Positions 4,970 through 11,121 of a stretch of 11,127 bases of DNA are shown in pieces. How positions within the stretch are numbered: the first letter of the stretch is position 1; each line of letters opens with the position of its first letter. The notes under the pieces were generated by a model, which saw nothing but the letters and a program-made list of their open reading frames with translations, did not search any database and was not told where the DNA came from. The position numbers and the translations under genes were made by a program. Source of the stretch: CAYIBD01 sp964361655 (GTDB lineage Bacteria > Patescibacteriota > Minisyncoccia > Sungbacterales > SURF-37); the NCBI GenBank assembly GCA_964361655.1, contig CAYIBD010000023.1, positions 1-11,127 on the forward strand, read 5' to 3'.

Positions 4970-6349
4970 TCACGTCTTGGCTCCAAACCGCTTTTTCCTG
5001 AGCGTGTGATGGTAAGCGCGGGCAAAGCGGTGCGATTCATCACGGATGCGCTGGAAAAGATGGAGGACGGCCGGATCCTGCCGCTGGAGTGGGATGGCGC
5101 TGCCGGCCCCCGTATAGAGGATTTCCTCTCGTTTCGCCAATGCGGTCACGATCGGCATTCTTGCTTCCTGCCTGTCCGCCGAAGCGTTTGCGAAGGCGGG
5201 CTTCTTGCCTGCCCCGTACCGAGCTTGCTCCGGTGCGGGGCTTCGTGCCTCTTGCAGCGCTCGTAGCGCTGCGTTGAGCTGCGGTTTGCCGCCGTCAATG
5301 ACTATGAGTTCCGGCAGTAACCATTCATCATGCTTGAATCTTCGCCCTAGCACCTCCTTTAGCATATCAACGTCACTGATGCTGTGCACGGTTTTTATTT
5401 TGAACTTCCGATACTGACCCTTGTCCGGTTGGCCGCTCGTAAATACCACCATCGAGCCGGTGGCCTCGGCTCCGGCTATATTGGAGATGTCATAACCCTC
5501 GATGCGGCGGATGACTTGGTCGGTTTTCAGTAGGGCCTGCAGTTTGGCTTGCACTGCCGGCCACGTCTGCTGGATTTCGGGAGCCCGCAATACCGGTCGG
5601 TGTAAGAAAACATCCTCGAGTCCGAAGACCTGATCGCGCAGTTTCGCCGCTTCCTCGAACCGCTCTCGCTTCACCGCATCCCTCATCTGTTTCTTCAGCG
5701 TCCCCACCAACCGCGTCCGCTTCCCCTCCAGCACCGCCGCGATGTTTCGGATGTTTCTGCGATAATCCGCTCGTTTCGTGCTGGAAGCTGGTAGCTGGTA
5801 GCTGGCAGCTGCGCTAGCGCAGCAATACCCCGGACACCTCCCAATCTCGCTATTCAGGCAGGGGCGCTTGTGCGGCCGCTTGCAGGTGCAGTAGGGGAAG
5901 ATGCGGCGCAGGAGTTTCAGGGTCGTATAGAGTTCGCCGCCGCCGGTGAACGGGCCAATAAATCTAGCATTCGCCTCCGGCCCCTTCAGTTTTGAATTTT
6001 TCGACGGCTCGTGAGTAACGAAAATCCGAGGGAAGGGCTCGCCCGTTACGCCAACGTAAAAATAACTCTTGTCGTCGCGCATGAGCGCGTTGTATTTTGG
6101 GCGGTGCTTTTTTATGAGTTCGGCTTCGAGGAGGAACGCTTCGATCTCGGATTTTGTCTTTGCGATTTGGAGGCCGGTCGCCTCGCGGAGCATCATCCTG
6201 ATTTTGTCCGGGAGGTTTGCGCGCTTTTGAAAATACGAAGCCAGCCGCTGCTTCAAGTTCACCGCCTTGCCGATGTAGAGAGGTATCCGCCTGCGGCGGA
6301 AGATGTAGACGCCCGGAGAACTACTGATTTGTCTTCGTTTTGTGAGCAT
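4970..6349 (-). CDS. uvrC: Excinuclease ABC subunit C, without C-terminal HhH domain
   Basis: 459 aa. UvrC makes the two incisions around a lesion in nucleotide excision repair. The GIY-YIG 3'-nuclease domain is at about 1-90: G13-V-Y15, Y25-I-G27, R35 and E75. A cysteine cluster follows (C154, C156, C164, C172, C176, C177). The UVR motif that contacts UvrB is at about 214-245. The RNase H-like 5'-nuclease domain is at about 280-450, with D287 (YDISN), D352 (IDGG) and H440 (SHRFA) as the expected catalytic triad. The protein stops soon after this triad; the double helix-hairpin-helix DNA-binding domain that makes E. coli UvrC about 610 aa is absent. Three repeat-derived peptides are present: residues 178-192, and two adjacent ones within about 369-396. 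All catalytic residues are kept, so the protein is probably active. ATG at 6349 lies about 5 nt after the predicted transcription start. Confidence 0.93.
   Translation of the reverse strand: MLTKRRQISSSPGVYIFRRRRIPLYIGKAVNLKQRLASYFQKRANLPDKIRMMLREATGLQIAKTKSEIEAFLLEAELIKKHRPKYNALMRDDKSYFYVGVTGEPFPRIFVTHEPSKNSKLKGPEANARFIGPFTGGGELYTTLKLLRRIFPYCTCKRPHKRPCLNSEIGRCPGYCCASAAASYQLPASSTKRADYRRNIRNIAAVLEGKRTRLVGTLKKQMRDAVKRERFEEAAKLRDQVFGLEDVFLHRPVLRAPEIQQTWPAVQAKLQALLKTDQVIRRIEGYDISNIAGAEATGSMVVFTSGQPDKGQYRKFKIKTVHSISDVDMLKEVLGRRFKHDEWLLPELIVIDGGKPQLNAALRALQEARSPAPEQARYGAGKKPAFANASADRQEARMPIVTALAKREEILYTGAGSAIPLQRQDPAVLHLFQRIRDESHRFARAYHHTLRKKRFGAKT
5171..5200. repeat. Palindromic repeat inside uvrC encoding AFANASADRQ
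   Basis: CCTGTCCGCCGAAG...GAAGGCGGG is the same family as the intergenic copy at 153-182. It encodes AFANASADRQ (UvrC residues 385-394) in a loop between the two halves of the RNase H-like domain. The frame is kept. Confidence 0.85.
5211..5241. repeat. Palindromic repeat inside uvrC encoding APEQARYGAG
   Basis: GCCCCGTACCG...CGGTGCGGGGC forms a hairpin with GCCCCG/CGGGGC and ACCG/CGGT arms. It encodes APEQARYGAG (residues 372-381), 10 bp from the neighbouring repeat. Together they lengthen one loop of the UvrC nuclease domain by about 28 residues. Confidence 0.8.
5774..5822. repeat. AGCTGG-type repeat inside uvrC
   Basis: Tandem GCTGGAAGCTGG / TAGCTGG units run from 5779, followed by a GCGCTAGCGC palindrome. 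They encode ASAAASYQLPASSTK (residues 178-192) between the cysteine cluster and the segment before the UVR motif, where most UvrC proteins have only a short linker. GCTGGAAGCTGG recurs exactly inside uvrA near 8045. Confidence 0.8.
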
Positions 6350-6360
6350 TAGTTAGCCGC

Positions 6361-6390
6361 AGTATAGCGCAAGCCTCCGCCTATTGACAA
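6361..6390 (-). promoter_or_regulatory. uvrC promoter
   Basis: On the minus strand -35 TTGTCA (6390-6385) and -10 TATACT (6366-6361) have an 18-bp spacer. Transcription should start near 6354, giving a leader of only about 5 nt before the ATG at 6349. The -35 box overlaps that of the divergent promoter. Confidence 0.65.
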
Positions 6391-6412
6391 ACAGATATCA
6401 AACTGTTATGAT
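6384..6412 (+). promoter_or_regulatory. Near-consensus promoter of the 127-aa orphan gene
   Basis: -35 TTGACA (6384-6389) matches consensus fully; -10 TATGAT (6407-6412) matches 5 of 6; the spacer is 17 bp. The start would be near 6419, immediately before the hairpin at 6421. This is the strongest-looking promoter in the window. Confidence 0.8.
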
Positions 6413-6420
6413 AGAACCAT

Positions 6421-6439
6421 TACCAGCATGGAGCTGGTA
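6421..6439 (+). promoter_or_regulatory. 5'-terminal leader hairpin
   Basis: TACCAGC-ATGGA-GCTGGTA is a perfect 7-bp stem at the predicted 5' end of the transcript. Such end hairpins can protect mRNA from 5'-dependent decay; that role is inferred here. Confidence 0.55.
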
Positions 6440-6478
6440 TGTTCCTAAAACAGCCATGCAATGAGGAGGATGAGAGCC

Positions 6479-6862
6479 ATGGCGTTCACACTGTTAGGGA
6501 TCATCGAGCTGGGAAAGGGTAGCGACCGCAAGTCTCTGCCGGACTCGACCTTCCGTCTGCATCTGGGAGGCAGTGCCCATGTGGAAGATGCCTTCCCCGA
6601 TGGATTTCGGACTCCGCGCGAGCTGGTGCTGACCAACAACACGGCAGTGACGGTTCACCTTGCGCTCTACCCTTCGGCGGGGCTGATCTATGAGCGCGAG
6701 CTCCACATCAGCAAAGCGAAGGATTGCAAGGGAAGCGATGTCCTGCACCTGAAGGAGGGGACGCGGTTCCTGGAAACCCCTTGCGGAAAGACGTTCGTGT
6801 ACATGCTTGGTAAGTTCCTCGGCCAGAAGATTCCTGGGCTTGCTGAGCTCATAGCTCGCTGA
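6479..6862 (+). CDS. Orphan soluble protein of 127 aa, function unknown
   Basis: The start MAFTLLGIIELGKG at 6479 is chosen because GAGGAGG (6463-6469) lies 9 nt upstream; the earlier ATGs at 6461 and 6470 would overlap or adjoin that site. The protein has no signal peptide or membrane helix. Its middle (RELVLTNNTAVTVHLALYPS, then YERELHISKA) looks beta-rich, and it ends with FLGQKIPGLAELIAR. It contains two Cys, in KDCKGSD and TPCGKTF. I do not recognise a family. It is a complete, self-standing unit with its own strong promoter, leader hairpin, strong SD and intrinsic terminator, which suggests high expression. It lies between uvrC (divergent) and uvrA (same strand), but nothing links it to repair beyond position. 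Confidence 0.75.
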   Translation: MAFTLLGIIELGKGSDRKSLPDSTFRLHLGGSAHVEDAFPDGFRTPRELVLTNNTAVTVHLALYPSAGLIYERELHISKAKDCKGSDVLHLKEGTRFLETPCGKTFVYMLGKFLGQKIPGLAELIAR

Positions 6863-6878
6863 GAGTAGCGCCTCGAAT

Positions 6879-6945
6879 AGCCCACTGTCCCGCAACGAGA
6901 GAAGAAGCTCGTCGTTGCGTCAGGACTGTGGGCTTCTTCTTTTTC
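6879..6945 (+). terminator. Intrinsic terminator after the orphan gene
   Basis: AGCCCAC...GTGGGCT closes a stem continued by GTCC/GGAC after one T-T mismatch, with an inner CGCAACGA/TCGTTGCG stem. TCTTCTTTTT follows. It begins 17 bp beyond the stop codon. Confidence 0.85.
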
Positions 6946-7225
6946 AAATAAAAAAAGGTTCGGTACCCAACTAGCGGCATGAAAATTAACGCCTTATTTC
7001 CTTGAGATTTTCAGGACGAGAAATCCTGAACGATATGAGAACTTACTTTCAGAATGTCAAAAGCTATACACTCTTTTGCGATTTTTCTACCGTTACTGCT
7101 CGTTCACCGAGGTATCAGAACTTCCCCGGCTATTGGCGCACCGCGCCCGCCGCTTGAGCCAGCTCCTAGTGAAGTCAGCGAACGTTTGGGCCGTGACGTA
7201 CGTGCGCCGCGGTCTTTTTTCCTTC
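6946..7225. other. Intergenic region before uvrA, no gene seen
   Basis: No convincing gene is visible in these 280 bp. There is one perfect hairpin, TTCAGGA-CGAGAAA-TCCTGAA (7010-7030), whose role is unknown. A GC-rich stretch with ACGTACGT leads into CTTTTTT (7214-7220), which might be a weak terminator. The rest shows no repeats. Confidence 0.4.
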
Positions 7226-7254
7226 TTGATTCCTCTTGATTTTTCTTGTATCAT
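7226..7254 (+). promoter_or_regulatory. uvrA promoter, predicted leaderless start
   Basis: -35 TTGATT (7226-7231) and -10 TATCAT (7249-7254) have a 17-bp spacer. The start would fall at about 7261, within 2 nt of the ATG at 7263. No SOS-type operator palindrome is visible nearby. Confidence 0.55.
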
Positions 7255-7262
7255 GGATGGTC

Positions 7263-10184
7263 ATGTCAGCGCTCGACGTGATCAAAATCCGCGGCGCCCG
7301 AGTTCACAATCTCCAGAATATCAACCTCGATATCCCTAAGAATAAACTGGTTGTCATTACCGGGGTGTCGGGGTCGGGGAAGTCGTCCTTGGCCTTTGAT
7401 ACCATCTATGCCGAGGCCGAGCGCAGGTTCGTGGAGTCGCTTTCAAGCTACGCGAGACAGTTCCTGGGTGTGCAGGATAAGCCGGATGTGGATTCCATTG
7501 ACGGACTTTCGCCGGCCATTTCCATTGACCAGAAATCTGTTTCCCGGAATCCGCGCTCAACGGTCGGCACCATCACGGAGATCTATGATTATCTGCGTAT
7601 TTTGTTTGCTCGCATTGGCAAGCCCCACTGCCCCCAATGCGGCCGGGCCGTGGGAAAGCAAAGTATTGATCGCATGGTCGAGGAAGTCCAGAAACTGAAA
7701 GGCCAGGCAGTCGTGATTCTGGCGCCGCTGGTTTCCGGCAAAAAGGGCGAGCATAAGGGCGTTATCCAAGAGCTGCAGCATGCCGGTTACCTTCGTGTTC
7801 GCTGGGATGGCAAGATCTTGCCCATTGAGGAGGCGCTGGAAATGGCTGTCGACAAAAAGCGAAAACACTCGCTTGAGGTGGTAGTGGATCGCTTCGAGGT
7901 GGGGAAGGGGATTGACCGCGGCCGCATCGCGGACTCTCTGGAAACGGCATTAAAAATTGGCAAAGGGAGAGTCCTTATAGCTCCCTACTCCCAGCTCCCA
8001 GCCGCCAGCAATCCGCATCCAAAGCCAGTAGCTAGCAGCCGGGAGCTGGAAGCTGGCCGTGCAGGCGACATCATGTTTTCTGAATCCTTTGCCTGCGCGG
8101 CCTGTGGGATTAGCCTGCCGGATATTGAGCCCCGGCTCTTTTCTTTCAACTCGCCCTATGGCGCCTGCCCCGCCTGCACCGGCCTCGGCTCCACCCTCGA
8201 GGTGGATCCCGAGCTTGTTTTGCCGAATAAGAGCCTCTCGCTCGCCGAAGGGGCGATTAGACCCTGGGCCTCGGCCTCGCACCGCTTAGGCCGCCAATCC
8301 TGGTACTGGTGGATGCTTGAGGATCTCTCGGGCCGCATGCGGTTTTCGCTCCGCACGCCGCTACGTCAACTCCCCAAACGCGTTATAGATACGATTCTTT
8401 ACGGCGAAGACCCCTCGACAAGCTCGGGGCAGGCGGGCGAGGGCGAATTTGAAGGCGTGATCCCAAATCTCAAGCGCCGCTGGAAAGAGACGGATTCAGA
8501 GTGGACCCGGGCTGAAATTGAGAAGTACATGATCATTAAGGTTTGCCCGGTCTGTCATGGCCAGCGGTTGCGCAGGGAGGCGCTCGCCGTGACTGTCGGC
8601 GAAAGGCACATCGCCTCCTGTTCAACATTGAATGTTGAACAGGCGAGGAGTTTTTTCGGCGGCTTCTCAAAGTCGCTCGGGCCGCGCGAGGCAAAAATCG
8701 CTCTGCCGCTTACCAAAGAGATCTCCAAGCGTTTGGAGTTCCTCATGGATGTCGGGCTCCACTACCTCACGCTGGATCGAGAATCAACCACGCTCGCCGG
8801 CGGCGAGGCCCAAAGGATTCAACTGGCCACGCAAATCGGCTCTCGCTTGACCGGCATCCTCTATATCCTGGATGAACCCTCCATCGGCCTCCACGCCCGG
8901 GATCATGACCGCTTGATTCGAACCCTGAAGTCGCTCCGCGACCTCGGAAACACGGTGATTGTTGTCGAGCATGATCGCGATACCATGCGCCAGGCCGATT
9001 GGATCATTGACTTAGGCCCGGGCGCCGGCAAGCATGGAGGGAAGGTGATTTTCCAGGGGGCGTATCGAGAGCTTCTCCGGGCGCATACGCTGACGGGCGA
9101 TTATCTCGCTGGCCGAAAAAGGGTTGAGGTTCAAATTTCAAAATCCAAATTTCAAATCAAATCCCAAATCCAAAATCTAAATGACCGAAAATATCTCGTC
9201 GTCAAAGGAGCACGGCAACATAACCTCAAAAACATTGATGTCCGCATTCCGCTGGGGAAGTTCGTCTGCGTCTCGGGTGTCTCCGGCTCTGGTAAATCCA
9301 CGCTCGTAAACGACATCCTGGCCCGGGCCTTGCAGGTGAAATTTTACCGGGCGCATCTTTTTCCCGGGGCGCACGACGCAATTCAGGGCAGCGAATACAT
9401 TGATAAGGTGGTCATTGTTGATCAATCGCCTATTGGCCGTACCCCGCGCTCGAATCCGGCCACTTACACCGGCGCGTTTTCCGGCGTCCGCGAGGTGTTT
9501 TCAAGAACTCCCGAGGCCAGGGCCAGGGGTTTTGCGCCGGGACGATTTTCATTCAATGTCAAGGGCGGGAGATGCGAGGTCTGCGAGGGCCAAGGGGTCA
9601 AAAAAATCGAAATGTTTTTCCTGCCGGACGTGTACATAGAGTGCGAGGAATGCAAGGGCAAGCGCTACAACCGCGAGGCGCTTTCGATTGAGTATAACGG
9701 TAAGAACATCTCCGAGGTGCTGGACTTTACCATTGAGGAGGCCTTGGATTTCTTCAAAAACATTCCGGCCATCGCCTCAAAGTTAAAGACCCTGGTTGAG
9801 GTAGGGCTTGGCTATATGAGAGTCGGCCAGCCCGCCACAACCCTTTCGGGCGGAGAAGCCCAACGGACCAAGCTCGCCACTGAACTCTCGCGCCGCGACA
9901 CTGGCCGGACACTCTATATCCTGGATGAACCAACCACCGGCCTCCATTTTGACGACATAAGGAAATTACTCGGCATCCTGAAGGCGCTCGTGGCCCGCGG
10001 CAATTCGGTCATTGTCATCGAGCACAATATGGATGTGCTCAAGAACGCCGACCATATCATTGACCTTGGCCCCGAGGGCGGCGAGGAAGGAGGGCGCGTG
10101 GTTGCCGAGGGGACCATCCTTGATATAATAGGGTCACGGCAGTCCTATACCGGCCAGTGGCTGAAGAAAGCAATCGCAGTTTGA
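7263..10184 (+). CDS. uvrA: Excinuclease ABC subunit A
   Basis: 973 aa with the start [17 protein letters not shown]; upstream in-frame codons (from 7236) would add non-conserved residues and overlap the predicted promoter. UvrA is the damage-sensing ATPase dimer that loads UvrB. ABC domain I: Walker A GVSGSGKS 34-41, signature LAGGEAQR at 511, Walker B ending D537-E538. Zinc site in domain I: C278/C281 and C302/C305. ABC domain II: Walker A GVSGSGKS 672-679, zinc site C771/C774 and C794/C797, signature LSGGEAQR at 861, Walker B ending D888-E889. All key motifs are intact, so it should be active. It is about 30 residues longer than E. coli UvrA, explained by four repeat-derived peptides at about 240-268, 384-392, 452-461 and 622-640. 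The gene is monocistronic or co-transcribed with the small genes downstream. Confidence 0.97.
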   Translation: MSALDVIKIRGARVHNLQNINLDIPKNKLVVITGVSGSGKSSLAFDTIYAEAERRFVESLSSYARQFLGVQDKPDVDSIDGLSPAISIDQKSVSRNPRSTVGTITEIYDYLRILFARIGKPHCPQCGRAVGKQSIDRMVEEVQKLKGQAVVILAPLVSGKKGEHKGVIQELQHAGYLRVRWDGKILPIEEALEMAVDKKRKHSLEVVVDRFEVGKGIDRGRIADSLETALKIGKGRVLIAPYSQLPAASNPHPKPVASSRELEAGRAGDIMFSESFACAACGISLPDIEPRLFSFNSPYGACPACTGLGSTLEVDPELVLPNKSLSLAEGAIRPWASASHRLGRQSWYWWMLEDLSGRMRFSLRTPLRQLPKRVIDTILYGEDPSTSSGQAGEGEFEGVIPNLKRRWKETDSEWTRAEIEKYMIIKVCPVCHGQRLRREALAVTVGERHIASCSTLNVEQARSFFGGFSKSLGPREAKIALPLTKEISKRLEFLMDVGLHYLTLDRESTTLAGGEAQRIQLATQIGSRLTGILYILDEPSIGLHARDHDRLIRTLKSLRDLGNTVIVVEHDRDTMRQADWIIDLGPGAGKHGGKVIFQGAYRELLRAHTLTGDYLAGRKRVEVQISKSKFQIKSQIQNLNDRKYLVVKGARQHNLKNIDVRIPLGKFVCVSGVSGSGKSTLVNDILARALQVKFYRAHLFPGAHDAIQGSEYIDKVVIVDQSPIGRTPRSNPATYTGAFSGVREVFSRTPEARARGFAPGRFSFNVKGGRCEVCEGQGVKKIEMFFLPDVYIECEECKGKRYNREALSIEYNGKNISEVLDFTIEEALDFFKNIPAIASKLKTLVEVGLGYMRVGQPATTLSGGEAQRTKLATELSRRDTGRTLYILDEPTTGLHFDDIRKLLGILKALVARGNSVIVIEHNMDVLKNADHIIDLGPEGGEEGGRVVAEGTILDIIGSRQSYTGQWLKKAIAV
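7980..8066. repeat. AGCTGG-type inverted repeat inside uvrA
   Basis: CCAGCTCCCAGC near 7990 is complementary, with one mismatch, to GCTGGAAGCTGG near 8045. It encodes about 29 extra residues (240-268, starting [10 protein letters not shown]) just before the FSESFAC zinc segment. It is the same family as the uvrC copy at 5774-5822. Confidence 0.8.
8412..8438. repeat. CTCGACAAGCTCGGGG repeat inside uvrA encoding PSTSSGQAG
   Basis: The sequence CCCTCGACAAGCTCGGGG then CAGGCGGG encodes PSTSSGQAG (residues 384-392), in a loop of the domain-I region. It is related to the intergenic palindrome at 199-235. Confidence 0.75.
8617..8643. repeat. 27-bp near-perfect palindrome inside uvrA encoding CSTLNVEQ
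   Basis: CCTGTTCAACATT-G-AATGTTGAACAGG has perfect 13-bp arms around one base. It encodes CSTLNVEQ (residues 453-460), between the helical segment and LGPREAKI ahead of the signature motif. Confidence 0.9.
9126..9182. repeat. AT-rich CAAATTTCAAAATCC-type repeat in the uvrA interdomain linker
   Basis: Tandem-like CAAATTTCAAA / ATCCAAA / ATCAAATCC units, sharply more AT-rich than their flanks, encode [16 protein letters not shown] (residues 623-638) in the linker between the two ABC domains. Confidence 0.8.
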
Positions 10185-10221
10185 ATTTGAAGGGGATAAC
10201 CAACACGGAGGGAGGAAATCC

Positions 10222-10413
10222 ATGTGGCGGCTGAAGAGCCTCGGACTCGAGTTCCTTATCATTATGACGTACTGGTTTCCGTCCCTCGCTCACCGGCGAG
10301 ATGCGTGGTTTAGGAAATGGTACACGCTTGAGTTCATGCAAGCGCTGAAGGGGACTGTCCTTTCGCCAATTAGGCGAACCGCGCGGAGGATAGAAACCAT
10401 AAAGTTGCAATGA
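10222..10413 (+). CDS. Small basic, Trp-rich protein of 63 aa, unknown
   Basis: A strong SD (GGAGGGAGGA, 10208-10217) precedes the ATG by a few bases, 37 bp after the uvrA stop codon. The peptide starts MWRLKSLGLEFLIIMTYWF; residues 7-22 are hydrophobic and could lie in or on a membrane, followed by an Arg/Lys-rich C-terminal half with several Trp and Phe. No family is recognised. The stop codon lies inside the first copy of a structured repeat (10410-10456). The SD and the cluster of similar small genes make it more likely real than chance, but no homology was checked. Confidence 0.55.
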   Translation: MWRLKSLGLEFLIIMTYWFPSLAHRRDAWFRKWYTLEFMQALKGTVLSPIRRTARRIETIKLQ

Positions 10414-10456
10414 GGGATGTCTCTCGCCCCGCTGATGGGAGCTCCTCACGGTGAAA
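10410..10456 (+). repeat. Structured direct repeat, copy 1
   Basis: ATGAGGGATGTCTCTCGCC, then GATGGGAGCTCCTCACGGTGAA. The first part folds as GAGGG-ATGT-CTCTC. It aligns with 10557-10632 over both ends. It overlaps the stop codon of the 63-aa gene and precedes the 24-aa gene. Confidence 0.6.
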
Positions 10457-10480
10457 CAAGAGGGTAGCAAGGGGGTAAAC

Positions 10481-10555
10481 ATGCGCGTTTGGCTGACCTG
10501 CTTGTTGCTTGGTGTAGCTTCTGGTGTGTTCATGTTCTTTCTGTCGAAATGGTGA
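10481..10555 (+). CDS. 24-aa single-helix membrane peptide
   Basis: ATG at 10481 follows AGGGGGT (10469-10476) at good SD distance. The peptide is MRVWLTCLLLGVASGVFMFF plus LSKW: one hydrophobic helix with Arg at the N-terminus and Lys-Trp at the C-terminus. Size and composition resemble type I toxin peptides and other small membrane proteins (inference only). It lies between two copies of a structured repeat. It is too short for a coding statistic; the call rests on the SD, the clean helix and the context. Confidence 0.5.
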   Translation: MRVWLTCLLLGVASGVFMFFLSKW

Positions 10556-10556
10556 T

Positions 10557-10632
10557 ATGAGGGGAAAGGCCTCTCGCCTCAAGTCGGCCGCGCCTGACGG
10601 CTGGCGATAAGGGGTTCCCTCGCGGTGAGATA
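10557..10632 (+). repeat. Structured direct repeat, copy 2
   Basis: ATGAGGGGAAAGGCCTCTCGCC, then about 28 extra nt containing GCCG...CGGC, then GATAAGGGGTTCCCTCGCGGTGAGA. The first stem GAGGGG-AAAGG-CCTCTC keeps the pairing of copy 1 although the loop differs. It begins just past the stop codon of the 24-aa gene, as copy 1 does at the 63-aa gene. Confidence 0.6.
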
Positions 10633-10670
10633 CGCTAAGCGATGGTACGCGCACGATGGTGCGGTGCCGA

Positions 10671-10841
10671 ATGCGCGGGCGTTTGAGGTTGATTGCCGAG
10701 TTCTCACCGGAGAGGCATGTTCTTTTCCATCATCTTTCAGCTCGGCGGCGTGCTGGTGCGGGACCTCCCGATTCCCCTCAATGCCTTTCTGGGCAGGGGC
10801 GGAGCGATTCCGCCAAGCCGCCGCCCCCGGCAGCTTCCTAG
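10671..10841 (+). CDS. Doubtful 56-aa reading frame ending in the terminator
   Basis: ATG at 10671 opens a frame beginning MRGRLRLIAEFSPERHV and stopping at a TAG in the loop of the terminator hairpin. No SD precedes it. A competing frame at 10718 has a better SD (GGAGAGG) and starts MFFSIIFQLGG, but it runs through the terminator into the structured region beyond. Neither is convincing; this stretch may instead be a non-coding 3' segment. Confidence 0.2.
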   Translation: MRGRLRLIAEFSPERHVLFHHLSARRRAGAGPPDSPQCLSGQGRSDSAKPPPPAAS

Positions 10842-10859
10842 CGGAGCTGCCGGTTTTTT
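10827..10859 (+). terminator. Strong intrinsic terminator
   Basis: CCGGCAGCT (10827-10835) and AGCTGCCGG (10845-10853) form a perfect 9-bp stem with a 9-nt loop, followed directly by six T. It marks the end of the small-gene cluster transcript on the plus strand. Confidence 0.93.
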
Positions 10860-10918
10860 CATCGCTGGCCCGCGAGGGCAAGCCGCAGGCGTAGTCCGAG
10901 TGGCTGCCAACAATAGAA

Positions 10919-11064
10919 CCCCGCACCAATTTTGCCCTGGTATCCAGGATCGATCTTCTTGGAAAGAACGTGCCGCAACCTCTCGCGAGCCGCGTGCGCG
11001 AATAGCGCATCCCTCATGGGCGAAGCGGCTCGCGCCGTTGATATCCAGCAGAATTGGTGCGGGG
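10919..11064. other. Branched palindromic region, possible structured RNA or cruciform element
   Basis: Perfect outer arms CCCCGCACCAATT (10919-10931) and AATTGGTGCGGGG (11052-11064) enclose two hairpin systems. One is CCTGG-TAT-CCAGG (10936-10948). The other has 10-bp arms CGCGAGCCGC (10984-10993) and GCGGCTCGCG (11025-11034) with an inner TGCGC-GAATA-GCGCA (10995-11009). The nested order gives a junction of at least three helices. It matches none of tmRNA, RNase P RNA, SRP RNA or 6S RNA as I know them. The strand is undetermined. No convincing gene occupies 10860-11127. Confidence 0.6.
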
Positions 11065-11099
11065 TCGCCTGCCCCTGCATAAGTTCAGATACATTTGGC

Positions 11100-11121
11100 A
11101 CTCCTCGTAACCACGAGGAGT
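11100..11121. repeat. Perfect hairpin at the right edge
   Basis: ACTCCTCGT-AACC-ACGAGGAGT has 9-bp arms. On the minus strand its 3' arm contains GAGGAG, an SD-like sequence 6 nt before an ATG at 11094 that opens a 26-codon frame. The gene is not supported otherwise. Confidence 0.7.

Noticed and set aside
7054..7239. 61-aa plus-strand frame before uvrA
   Set aside because: No SD, no promoter, low-complexity Pro/Arg/Ser content, and it overlaps the predicted uvrA promoter.
10431..10456. CTGATG...GAAAC resembling a hammerhead ribozyme core
   Set aside because: The position after CTGATG is G rather than A, no proper stem II closes before GAAAC, and the second repeat copy lacks both motifs.
10919..11064. 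Integron attC site or retron non-coding RNA
   Set aside because: The attC end motifs (RYYYAAC/GTTRRRY) are absent, and no integrase or reverse transcriptase gene is in the window.
10859..11101. 80-aa minus-strand frame starting with GTG at 11101
   Set aside because: Its SD-like sequence overlaps the start codon, it runs through the branched palindrome, and it has no recognisable domain.
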